Source: Euprymna scolopes (taxonomy: Eukaryota > Mollusca > Cephalopoda > Sepiida > Sepiolidae). Taken from it: a DNA stretch of 31,198 nt. The translations under genes and the position numbers were made by a program. How positions within the stretch are numbered: position 1 is the first letter of the stretch; every line of letters begins with the position of its first letter. Location: positions 11,198,643-11,229,840 of the forward strand of contig CM044490.1 of the NCBI GenBank assembly GCA_024364805.1, in the 5' to 3' direction. The notes beneath the pieces are model-generated. The model ran no database searches, was not told the DNA's origin, and worked only from the letters and a program-made list of their open reading frames with translations. Below, one piece after another: positions 11,688-21,182 of this stretch.

Positions 11688-11835
11688 TGTATGGACACTC
11701 ATATGTATACACACATGCAAACATATACATGTGCTTGTAGTTGGGCGTATACATATATGCACACACACATACACACATATATATATGTATTTATATATAT
11801 GTATATATATATATGTATGTATATTTGTATGCATA
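11603..11835. repeat. (TA)n tract with degenerate ATAC/TATG tail
   Basis: A pure TA tract of about 80 bp (11604-11684) is followed by about 150 bp of impure alternating purine-pyrimidine sequence (cacacat, atgtatac, tatatgta). Three overlapping open frames across it are repeat artefacts. Confidence 0.92.
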
Positions 11836-12068
11836 TATCGAAACTTAACACTTCTAAACAATAAATGTATGTATTTAGATATTATATGGTGTGCATTCTT
11901 TATACGTTGTGTCTTTATTTGCGGGCCATGAATTTAACAAAGCTAACATTTAGAGGTTTTTAGAAGTTATTCAGAAAAATACATATTTTTAAACATGAGT
12001 GAAAAATATAAATTATAGCCAAAGGAAATAGAAATATTTAAACATTATCAGGTTTTTATATAATTTTC

Positions 12069-12395
12069 ATGACTTTCCGAATGTTAGTTTATTCACTCGT
12101 AAGTTTATATACAATCATGTTTCTAGGCAAGGCATTTTATAGCGTCCTGCAGATAATATCCGATCGCGAGGAAAGAATATACACGGTTTCGGAACTTTTC
12201 ATTCAACGACTTGTTAACGTATCAGCCACCCTTACTTACGCGATGGCCGATTACTTGAATTGCATTTGAATAAACTACCAACACAATAAATACAGTAAAT
12301 AAATTATGATATTTGATAATTAAGTATTTGCTGTTACGAGAAATGGTGTGGGCGTGTCGTTTAAATGTTAAAAAACAGCGTATATTCGGTAATTA
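12069..12395 (+). repeat. A-B repeat family, copy B1 (B part only)
   Basis: This region matches 17950-18215 and, more weakly, 12925-13195. Shared blocks include aatcatgtttct, gataatatc, agaaagaatayacacggtttcgg-like sequence, gtatcagcc, cgatggccgatt-like sequence and gaattgcatttgaataaa. After a gap it also shares gctgttacgagaaa...tttaaatgtt...cagcg with 13130-13180. The family is unknown. A plus frame of 66 codons ends in LNCI, as does the frame in the 17.95-kb copy. No A part is evident upstream. Confidence 0.8.
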
Positions 12396-12481
12396 ATGAC
12401 GCGTTATATAGAAAAAATAAATATAAAGAAATGTAAATATACACACATATATGCATTTATACACCCAAATATATATAAATA

Positions 12482-12618
<137 letters not shown>

Positions 12619-12704
12619 ATTGTTTATATATTTACGTTTAAACTTAAAAAAAAATAAATGAGATCATTAAATACATGAATAAATGAACTCATAGAGATAA
12701 TTAT

Positions 12705-13195
12705 ACTGTAGTCACTTGCTACCATATTATGCGGTATTCTATTTCTCTCAGAGCTACATTACTTATTGATCATTCATCTCTGTGAAGCGTTTACTAGTTG
12801 CGACTTTTTCTGCCTTTTATTCCATGCTAGTTGTTAAGTTGATATCGGGTGCCTGAATGGAAACCTCTTGCTCCAATCTCAAAAGATCGAAGGATTGTAA
12901 CAAAATTCATAGTGTAGGTCTCTTTATATATAACATGTTTCTCTATCTTGTCTCGATGTTGTTTAACTATACGATACTCAAAGTATTGTAAATTCATTCA
13001 ATGAGTCCTTTCCTTTTTACGTCTTGTTCGCATATCATCCCCTCTCGCAGATGCAATATCCGATTATCTACATTGCATTTGGATTAAATGGACAAAACAA
13101 AATTATATTTTTTTTTATAATCTAGCGCTTCCTGTTACGAGCAACGGCTTTGCGCCTGGCTTTAAATGTTCGAAGGCTGCGTCTAACATATTTGT
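12705..13195 (+). repeat. A-B repeat family, copy A1-B2
   Basis: The A part (12705-12925) carries cacttgctaccatattatgc, cagagctacatta, cttgctccaatct and ggattgta, all found again in the copy at 13355. The B part follows: cttgttcgcatatca, aatatccgattatc, cattgcatttgg, then cctgttacgagcaacgg, tttaaatgttcgaaggctgcg. This is the copy that best shows the order A then B. Total length is about 490 bp. I cannot see target-site duplications or inverted ends that would define the element. Confidence 0.8.
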
Positions 13196-13349
13196 TACGT
13201 TGGTGATCTCATATTAAAAATAATAGTAAAGAGAAACCTATAATAAGATATAAATGAAAACAAGTAAGAATAACTTGAAAATATAAAAACTACATGAATA
13301 ATAAAATAAAATTATTTGATAAATGAATATATAACTTTTATCACAGATA

Positions 13350-13720
13350 TATCTGCGCTGTGTACACTTGCTACCGTATCATGCTGTATTTTGTGTCAGA
13401 GCTACATTGTGCACTGTTCAATTATCCCTATGAAAAGTGTAGTGTCTTCGTTCTTTTACGGCCTTTAATTTCTAGTTGGCTTACAAGTTTTTATAAACAG
13501 CCTGCAAAACACATCTTGCTCCAATCTGACCAATTTGGAGGATTGTATATTAACCTTCATAGTTCAGCTCTCTTTTTAGCTCTTCATATTTATCTGTCTT
13601 GTATTGAGCATGTTTTTTGCCCGGCTCTATCAGATAATATCAATTCAATCAATATGAGTCGGTTCCGTGTTCTTGATGTAAGAAAAATATATAACCGTTG
13701 CATCAGTTCTTTTATAATTT
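13350..13720 (+). repeat. A-B repeat family, copy A2 with partial B
   Basis: The A part (about 13355-13585) begins gtgtacacttgctaccgtat and contains gtcagagctacattg, cttgctccaatctgac and ggaggattgta. The B part is partial: gagcatgtttttt...tatcagataatatc and ggttccgtgttcttg match the first half of B1. The 153-codon plus frame at 13360-13821 lies wholly over this repeat and the sequence beyond; its open length seems accidental because the other A copies are not open in that frame. Confidence 0.75.
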
Positions 13721-13834
13721 TGGGGTCATTACTTTGCCAGATTGGAAGTTTAAGGGCGAATATCCAATCACCATCTATCAAAATAATATTTTGGCTGGGT
13801 ACTACGAATCAACTAGTTTGAAAGTTTGATATAA

Positions 13835-14035
13835 TCAAAGCTCTCCTCCTTCAGAAAAAATGTGGCTTATGTTAGCTGCTTTGGGCTTCATTCGCTTTCC
13901 TATTGTAGTGTTCACTTCCTCCAGTAACCTGCGTTGCTCCCACGTACATCGGTCTATTAGAAACGGTGACTCTGCAAGACTAAAGACCATGTTTCGTAGT
14001 CTGTTTCTTTTCTTTGTATAAAGGGCAGGGTTTAA
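13835..14035 (-). pseudogene. Unidentified minus-strand coding-like block 1
   Basis: An open stretch of 66 codons reads with protein-like composition on the minus strand. From an internal Met at 13990 it begins MVFSLAESPFLIDRCTWEQR, continues with a charged segment RLLEEVNTTIGKRMKP, and ends SEGGEL (51 residues from that Met). Balanced Trp, Arg, Glu and Lys use is unlike translated AT-rich spacer. I do not recognise the family. It lies downstream, on the same strand, of three similar blocks up to 16.2 kb. It could be a terminal exon of a spliced gene or part of a decayed mobile element. No start signal or splice site can be settled by eye. Confidence 0.4.
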
Positions 14036-14201
14036 TCATTCTGTTTTGTCAGTTTTCAAAGTCAGTCATTGGCGGAAGCACGTCGTAAGTTAAGAGTATT
14101 ATTAAACACAACTTTAGACGCGAGATATGCCAAATGTCAGTCCACGTAATGTTATTTTGCATAACTTATTTTCATTGTGTCTATTGTCTCTGCTGTAATC
14201 A

Positions 14202-14366
14202 TTTAACACCTTTCACGAGCCTTTTGCTCCTTGTTTTCTCAATGACAAGATCTCGGTGCTCTTTTGTTGTAGGAATAGACCACCGTTGAATGATGGTCAT
14301 TCCTAGTTCATATTCCCCTTTCTGTCTGAGCCCAATGACTTCTTTGAAAGCTTCTTTTTTATTTAG
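14202..14366 (-). pseudogene. Unidentified minus-strand coding-like block 2
   Basis: A 55-codon open stretch on the minus strand contains EAFKEVIGLRQKGEYELGM, then TIIQRWSIPTTKEHRDLVIE and a basic end KTRSKRLVKGVK. Charged residues alternate with hydrophobic ones as in a helical soluble protein, and Trp and His occur. It lies about 170 bp from block 1 on the same strand. The reading after RLVK also resembles an exon end (AAAG followed by GTGTTA), which is weak evidence for a spliced gene. The family is not recognised. Confidence 0.42.
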
Positions 14367-14674
14367 CTACATTTTTAGCGTCTCATATTTTCATCCCTTC
14401 CTTGTTTTGAGAGACGGTTGTACGTACTTCATAAATGTGGCATTGGAATAATCAACCTGAATAGTCTAACTTTTAACTACACTGCAATACATTTAAGCGG
14501 TTAGTTTAGTTTATATTTTTTGCTATATGGGGCTACGTTTTATATTCCTAGAGGCAAAGCTAGCCAGTATCTTATATCTACTGGCTTTTGCTTCTATTGC
14601 ATAATACTATACTTCATATAAGAAAAAGGGGTCATAACAGAGTTGGAATTAGCATGCATTGAAAAAAAAACATA

Positions 14675-14842
14675 CTATATGTGTTTACCTAGCAGTGGAG
14701 AGCGCCTGATCATCTTTAGACTCTCATCAACGGTGCTTATAGTCACTTTAAGCTTTTCAGGTTTTTTCAAACCATCTCTACAAGCCATTAATCGGTTCTT
14801 CTCTGAGACATTTTCTGATAGAGAAGCTTCTACATTTCTCAT
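14675..14842 (-). pseudogene. Unidentified minus-strand coding-like block 3
   Basis: From a Met at 14842 the minus strand reads 55 residues beginning MRNVEASLSENVSEKNRLMA and continuing CRDGLKKPEKLKVTISTVDE, then SLKMIRRSPLLG. It is Lys/Glu/Ser-rich and looks like a soluble, partly helical protein. Just before its end lies CTGCTAG followed by GTAAAC, a passable donor splice site. The opposite strand also has an 88-codon frame (14643-14909), so the coding strand is not proven. I prefer minus because neighbouring blocks share that strand. Confidence 0.4.
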
Positions 14843-16074
14843 GCTAAAAAGTCATTCTGAACCACCCTTACATTTCATCCATAATGCAGAATCACTTACG
14901 GGTTTTTGATGTGAGAATCGTGGTATCCTCAATGGAAACGTTTATGATGTCATCTCGCATTTCTCACCTAAGGTAGAAGGGCTTGCATGGTTTTATGCTG
15001 CTTTGAGAATTATTTGCATCGCTTAAACAAAAAGTGTAGGCGCTACTGTACAAACCATTGTAATTCCAACTTCGATTCTCATCGAGTGTTTTTGTAGTCA
15101 TTCGTGTTAAACCGCATATGAAACACATCAAAGTACGGTGCAATCAACTGTTTATTCACTCTAAGATATGTTGCATTAGAAGGGATGGCTGAATCAATTG
15201 TAGAGGCACATATCCTCAGGAATAACCAAATTGAGCCATATGAAATCCAAGTTAATCTTATAATTGTTCACTTTTTAGATAGCCTACTATATCATACTTT
15301 TCTGTAACAGGCAACCTGCTATTCCAGGGTGTGTACATTTTTAAGCATAAATCTCGATATATATATTTGCTAGTAGCCATTTTGTTATGCTTGCAGGCGT
15401 TATTGCGATCAATATTTTTCCTTCTACGTAAAGATGGTAGATTGCCGAAATTGTTTTATTGCTCTTGAGTGCTGCTCCTTTGGTATGTGCACACCGTCCG
15501 ATTTTATCAACAAGTTACTAACATGAGGTTTTTCTAAGTCAAGCTCAAATTTTCATATATAAATTTAATACTAAGGCAGTCTTTGCCAAGTAAACGCGTA
15601 TTCAATTCAGGTCTGGTACAAATTAATTTTTGGCATGGTTTACAACACGTTTTTTTTCCTCTTAGTATGTCATTATATTTATGTCGAACATTTTCTGAGG
15701 GGTTTCAGGCCAGGTCAATCTACTATATTGTTCCACTTGGATGTGCGTGTTGTGGTCTGCATATGCATGTATTAGATTATTTTAACAAATGATTTTCCGT
15801 CTGTAGTATTCCTAAATTTCGTTGTTCAAAGAGTTATCCGGCACTTTCGTCCTTTGATGCATTGTTCGCGTTTTTTCCTCCGTCTCTCTTTGTTCATGGC
15901 GATTTCCGCTTAGCTAAGAGCGCTAAGTTTATTTTTGAGGTATCTCCAGATCGTTTATAAAAATTTTCATGAGAATTTGAAACGCAAAATAGACGTTTAA
16001 AATCTTATTTTTTACATCCGCCATCTCCTGCTGTCGTTTATTCTTGAGGGGCGCTTAAGTTGACTTCGACTTCA
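14843..16074 (-). other. Less AT-rich stretch with weak minus-strand protein-like readings
   Basis: This stretch is visibly less AT-rich than the window average and probably belongs to the same unit as the flanking blocks. Weak minus-strand readings include a Cys-rich one around 15540-15690 (NDILRGKKTCCKPCQKLICT) and QLIAPYFDVFHMRFN near 15100-15180. None is long enough to call alone. The plus frame at 15583-15792 (69 codons) lies opposite the Cys-rich reading. Confidence 0.3.
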
Positions 16075-16230
16075 CGCAAATGGATGCAATGCAAATACGT
16101 TATGTAACATGTCCGCATTATTGCAACCCTTTATCATACACCTTTCTGTCCAGTTCTTTATTAGATGCATTGCTTCTTGTATGATCAAGCATGCAGCATT
16201 CGTCCGAATTGTCTGCCTGTGGAAATTGGT
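16075..16230 (-). pseudogene. Unidentified minus-strand coding-like block 4
   Basis: A 52-codon open stretch on the minus strand contains RQTIRTNAACLIIQEAMHLI, then KNWTERCMIKGCNNADMLHN and VFALHPFA. Cys, Trp, His and Met content is protein-like. Upstream, near 16210-16300, another minus frame reads HNVEDFQAIRYVC. The block lies between the LINE 3' end at 16.54 kb and blocks 1-3, so it is not part of that LINE. The family is not recognised. Confidence 0.38.
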
Positions 16231-16535
16231 TTAGAGAGTTTCAACTTACACACGTATCTAATTGCTTGGAAATCCTCAACATTGTGGTTTGCGTTCTAGC
16301 CTTGATCTTCTGACGTCTTATCTGAGGTATCAGAGCGCTGCATATGAGTCATTAATAGCACATCTCTTTTTGCTTCGATGAATATATATTCCTAATTTTC
16401 TTCACAGAAACATGGGAATTTCGTATGTTCTTTAATCATAATCCGTTGGTTAAGTTGTTTATCTGTTTATCCATCACCCTTGCTCCCTTTTGATGTTTCT
16501 TTTGTTTGTCTTTATCTATAACTGTAGCTAAAGGC

Positions 16536-17680
16536 TTTTTATTACATTTTCGCCCCAAAGAAGACACATTAACACTTTGATGTAGGAGGCTACTATCAGG
16601 GGCATAAACATCATGGCCACTATGTACGGAGTTGGGCAGGAAGATGCCGGTTTACGTTACACTTGAACTTCTGTATGTCAATACAGTTGGGGAAGCAGGG
16701 ACACGGAAGGGAATTCTACAGTCAACGGTTCTGGTGAAGAAGCTACTGGAGTAGAAGGCTTGTATATAATAAGATGGTTTTAGCTTTTTGTCACTTGTGA
16801 CCTAGGAATCTCTACTTATAAGTGCTGGTATTAAGCTGCTTTTCGTGTTGGTTGGGGGGACTACGTCGAAAGAGTACAAGTGTTTTAAGTTCGTAAGAGC
16901 ATTCACCGTTAAAGTACTTGTAGAATAGGTAGAGTGAAGAACATGTCGTCGAGGGGACAGAGTTTGGAGTTTGGAAGAAAATTCAGGACCTATCAGATTG
17001 GCGACTCTCTTTTGAAACTTGTCTAGGAGCGATAGACTAGTGGCAGATGCGCCGGCCCAAATATGAGATTAACATTCCATACCTGGGTGAATGGTGGCCT
17101 TATGGAGGTACAGGATACTTTCGGACGTTAGTAGCTTCCTAGCACGGCAGAGAGAACCTATCTTCACAGCGGTCCTGGCAATACTCTCAATGTGAAAGTT
17201 AAGCAGAAAGCCTAAAATATGTACTTTTTGATAAAGATTCATTGGCCATTGCTATTTGTGGTAGAGAAGGTGTCTTGTAATTGTGTAAGGAAACAAGTTT
17301 AGTCTTGGTAGCATTAAATGTGCCCATCAATTTTTGCCCTATTCCTCTACAGATTGGAGATCATCTTCTAGTGTGTCTGTCATTGTTTTTAATGTGTGCC
17401 CATTTGTTTTCCGGTCGTGTCTGTTATGGACCGTGGAGTCATCAGCATATATGACTATTTAACAGACAATTTCGTCAGAAAGGTCATTTATGAATATTAG
17501 GAATAATAGATGTCCAAGGATAGGTCCTTGAGGCACTCCCGCATTTATATCATATTGTTTAGATGTACGACCTTCGAAGACAACCTGGAGTTTTGTTTTA
17601 TCTCAGAAGGATTTAATTATGATATAATAACTCTGGGTTGCTGGCCGGTTGAGTTTATTTGGAATTTTTCAACGACTCAT
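16536..17680 (-). pseudogene. LINE (Rex1/CR1/Jockey-type), RT core to 3' end
   Basis: Minus-strand remnant of a LINE ORF2 and its 3' end. Reading from high to low coordinates: LQVVFEGRTSKQYDINAGV near 17590-17545, then VPQGPILGHLLFLIFINDL around 17540-17480, then the catalytic motif IYADDSTV with YADD at 17449-17438, intact. Next come LEDDLQSVEE and FNATKTKLVSLHNYK near 17290, then IARTAVKIGSLCRARKLL, SESILYLHKATIHPGME, SHIWAGASATSLSLLDK and FQKRVANLIG. The C-terminus is a diverged YSSSFFTRT...IPFRVPAS and IQKFKCNVNRHL. The 3' end is A/T-rich at about 16536-16550. Several frame changes make it non-functional. Upstream of about 17680 the protein fades; the 5' end and endonuclease are not recognisable. 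The same family recurs at the end of the window. Confidence 0.9.
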
Positions 17681-17949
17681 GTCTTTCCAGGTGTCGGTAA
17701 TCGATTCACAGTCGCTATTATGTATTTTTATGAAAGTCATCTAGAGGATATACAATTCTTTCCGAACAGTAGCAGGAACTCGCCGTAAGGCAAACAAGCA
17801 ACAGAAGTTATTGTGTAAGAGACCTATTAGGTTTGTATATAATAAGGGTTTTGCAGCTATTTTTCACATGTGAAGTAATCCATTCTGTTAAGTCTAGAGT
17901 GAAATCGGGCATTTCAGGGACTTCTCTGTCTAGTCTTATTTCGTAGACG
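17681..17949. other. Junction between the LINE remnant and repeat copy B4
   Basis: No clear protein is seen. It may be decayed LINE RT N-terminal sequence on the minus strand or the start of the B4 repeat. The 92-codon plus frame at 17510-17788 overlaps the antisense of the LINE RT and is a shadow. Confidence 0.45.
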
Positions 17950-18215
17950 TGTATACAAGTATGTCTTCATTATTATTCTTAGCGTATTACACATTATTTC
18001 CTGATTTATTAACTTGTAAAGTTGAATTTAATCATGTTTCTTTAGGGGTATTTCATAAGGTCCTCCTTATAATATCGTGTCGTCAAGAAAGAATACGCAC
18101 TGTTTCGGTGCTTGCCTCGCTACAGCCTTCAAGCGTATCAGCCCACCTTACTGATGCGAGGGGCGATTGTCTGAATTGCATTTGAATAAATAGCTCGACA
18201 CAATAAATCAAAACA
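17950..18215 (+). repeat. A-B repeat family, copy B4
   Basis: It aligns with copy B1: aatcatgtttctt, ataatatcg, agaaagaatacgcac, tgtttcgg, cgtatcagcccaccttac, tgcgaggggcgatt, gaattgcatttgaataaa and cacaataaat. A plus frame over it ends DCLNCI, as B1 ends DYLNCI. The second half of B (gctgttacgag...) is not seen downstream. The opposite strand frame (18083-18277) is a shadow. Confidence 0.8.
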
Positions 18216-18798
18216 TCAAAGTGAAAACGTGTGCGTGTGTGTGTCTGTGTACATTTCCCAAAAAAATAACGCTTCAATTTTCATTCTGGAGACTCTAGAT
18301 TTAATATAAGGTGTATTGACAATTGGAAAACTCTTTTTAATCGTTTTGCGGACAAAATGTGGTTGTATATAGGTCAATCTCATCAATTACAACTTTGTCA
18401 ACATTACACAACTCCACAGCCAATCATGTGGCTACACACTTGAAATTTAAAATGTAGGTTACTTGAACCTGGATCAAAAACTAAAATTTGATTGAAACCC
18501 AAAAAATGTTCAATTGCCAAAAATTTTGAAAAAATTAGACATTTGTCGTCTCTATTAAATTAATAGGCTAATTTCTGATCTAAAATACGATTTTTGCATA
18601 AAGTGTATTCAGAGATTGGGCCAACTGTTTAGTCGGCTTGAATCGAGAATTTGAGCTGTCAAGGGGTCTAATTCCAACGATGTTACCTTTGCGATGTCTA
18701 GCAAACTGCTTAGCCAATTTTGGGTTTAAACATTTTAAATTTTGCACTAAGTTATGCAGACTTGTTGCAAATATTTATAAAATATAATTTTTTTTTTT
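18216..18798. other. Non-coding stretch with a short GTGTG tract
   Basis: A short GT-rich tract lies at 18229-18250. The rest is AT-rich with repeated caattgccaaaaattttgaaaaaatt-like words and no gene. Confidence 0.5.
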
Positions 18799-19683
18799 AT
18801 ATATATATATATNNNNNNNNNNNNNNNNNNNNNNNNNNNNNNNNNNNNNNNNNNNNNNNNNNNNNNNNNNNNNNNNNNNNNNNNNNNNNNNNNNNNNNNN
18901 NNNNNNNNNNNNNNNNNNNNNNNNNNNNNNNNNNNNNNNNNNNNNNNNNNNNNNNNNNNNNNNNNNNNNNNNNNNNNNNNNNNNNNNNNNNNNNNNNNNN
19001 NNNNNNNNNNNNNNNNNNNNNNNNNNNNNNNNNNNNNNNNNNNNNNNNNNNNNNNNNNNNNNNNNNNNNNNNNNNNNNNNNNNNNNNNNNNNNNNNNNNN
19101 NNNNNNNNNNNNNNNNNNNNNNNNNNNNNNNNNNNNNNNNNNNNNNNNNNNNNNNNNNNNNNNNNNNNNNNNNNNNNNNNNNNNNNNNNNNNNNNNNNNN
19201 NNNNNNNNNNNNNNNNNNNNNNNNNNNNNNNNNNNNNNNNNNNNNNNNNNNNNNNNNNNNNNNNNNNNNNNNNNNNNNNNNNNNNNNNNNNNNNNNNNNN
19301 NNNNNNNNNNNNNNNNNNNNNNNNNNNNNNNNNNNNNNNNNNNNNNNNNNNNNNNNNNNNNNNNNNNNNNNNNNNNNNNNNNNNNNNNNNNNNNNNNNNN
19401 NNNNNNNNNNNNNNNNNNNNNNNNNNNNNNNNNNNNNNNNNNNNNNNNNNNNNNNNNNNNNNNNNNNNNNNNNNNNNNNNNNNNNNNNNNNNNNNNNNNN
19501 NNNNNNNNNNNNNNNNNNNNNNNNNNNNNNNNNNNNNNNNNNNNNNNNNNNNNNNNNNNNNNNNNNNNNNNNNNNNNNNNNNNNNNNNNNNNNNNNNNNN
19601 NNNNNNNNNNNNNNNNNNNNNNNNNNNNNNNNNNNNNNNNNNNNNNNNNNNNNNNNNNNNNNNNNNNNNNNNNNNNNNNNNNN

Positions 19684-19709
<26 letters not shown>
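18799..19709. other. Assembly gap of 871 N inside a (TA)n tract
   Basis: TA dinucleotides flank the gap on both sides (18799-18812 and 19684-19709); N runs from 18813 to 19683. The gap most likely reflects failure to assemble a long TA array, and its true length is unknown. The 338-codon frame across it is an artefact of untranslated N. Confidence 0.97.
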
Positions 19710-19716
<7 letters not shown>

Positions 19717-19769
19717 TAATAGAATTCTATAGTTAATTTTTTAAAAATTACACTCACACAGATAACTAC

Positions 19770-19995
19770 ATTGTACACCGTTACTACTGTATCATGGTGT
19801 ATTTTTTATGTGGGGCTCCGTTCCGCATTGAGTATTTATCTCCATTTGACGTTTACTTGCTGCGAGTGCTTTTTAGCCTTTAATTCAAAGCTGGGTACAA
19901 GTTTGATATAGGAAACCCGAAAGGATCAGTCACTCTCCCATCTCATTAGGTCGACTGGTTGTAAATTTTCCTTCACACATACCATATTATAGTCG
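19770..19995 (+). repeat. A-B repeat family, copy A3
   Basis: It aligns with A1 and A2: gtacaccgttactactgtatcatg, ggtgtattttttatgtg, ggggctccgttc, gtttacttgctgcgag, gcctttaattcaaagctggg and ggttgtaaattttccttca. No clear B part follows, although cacattgcatgaaac near 20010 may be a trace. Confidence 0.75.
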
Positions 19996-21136
19996 ATCAG
20001 AACTCTAATGTTCACATTGCATGAAACCGAGTCTAAGTACAGCGTTAAAGAGACGTCGTGAAAAATCAGTAATAAGTCGCACATATGTCAGTGAAATCGT
20101 AGTCAGACTTTTATGTTGTGATTACATATATCATCCAATACAAATCGCGATCTTTCGGAGGATCGGGTGATGGTCTTTGTTGGATGGAAACTTCAAATAT
20201 AATATATCTATATAGATCACCATAGAAAATCCCAAGTGTTTTTCCCTAGTATTATGGAAGCAATGCTTTTCCCTAGTATCATTGGTTTGAATGCAGGAGA
20301 TTATCTGAGTTTCTACATACTACCTTAAATGTTTCGATTAGTTATATTCACGCCACTGACGTCTGCAATGAGATTCTCGTTGCCACATGCCAATTCAAAA
20401 AAACGAAACGAAGAATTGGAGAAATTCGACACAATCCAGCTTTAATTACTATCCATGCTTCACATTAACATATTAGATTATGCATGATTTTTATGAGACA
20501 CGCACGGGCACGGGAAAATAGTTTGTTTTAGAAGAAATCGAGTGGGAAACAACATCTGATAATGTAACCTGTGTTAAAACTAAATAAAAGTAAAATAAAA
20601 TACGCATCAAGTGCGCTTGAAAGCCAAATCACAACTTAATATAAGGGAAATAAACATATATTTTATATAAAGATAAAGGAGACAACATACTAATGATGGA
20701 GTTTGGCTCTGAAATATATTTATGTTCAAAATTTTAAACAATTAAAATGTGTTTATTTTCATACTGTTGCGTTGTGATTTGAATTTCAAACGCCATTGAT
20801 GCGTATTTCGTGTTATTCAAATAAAATCAACGTTGTTATAATAAACCTCACCCTCTTTAATATAAGTATTGATTATGATTTTGTTAATGACGTTGATAAC
20901 GACTGTAATTTAAGCTTAAATGAAGCTCCGTCTTGTAAGCGTCGACGAATCACTCAATAGGAGTTATATTAGCTAGACATAAAGGAATTAAACGATTGAT
21001 AAGTGTGATAAACCAGTGTTTGCTGCGAAGAGCAAGTGCAGACTTATTAAATAAGGGTAAACTTATAATTTTTTACACATAAAATGCTCACTCTAACAGA
21101 GCCGTGAGAAATCGTATGTCTAGACAAAACGCACTG
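19996..21136. other. Non-coding stretch with a short direct repeat
   Basis: No gene is supported. A 13-nt direct repeat ttttccctagtat occurs near 20239 and 20267. The remainder is AT-rich and apparently unique. Confidence 0.5.
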
Positions 21137-21182
21137 ATTTTAATAAAAAATTGAAATACACAATTTCATTTTTTATTAAAAT
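21137..21182. other. Near-perfect AT-rich hairpin
   Basis: attttaataaaaaa plus tgaaat (21137-21157, one bulged T at 21151) pairs with atttca plus ttttttattaaaat (21163-21182) around a 5-nt loop, a 20-bp stem. It could be the core of a small foldback element or cruciform-prone sequence. The stem is shorter than typical animal pre-miRNA stems and nearly pure AT, so a miRNA is unlikely. Confidence 0.85.

Noticed and set aside
13360-13821. 153-codon plus-strand frame, the longest without N
   Set aside because: It lies over the A2 repeat copy. Homologous A copies are not open in that frame, and the translation has no recognisable domain.
17510-17788. 92-codon plus-strand frame
   Set aside because: It is largely antisense to the LINE reverse transcriptase core on the minus strand.
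18720-19736. 338-codon frame
   Set aside because: It is almost entirely N; the real sequence at each end is a TA tract.
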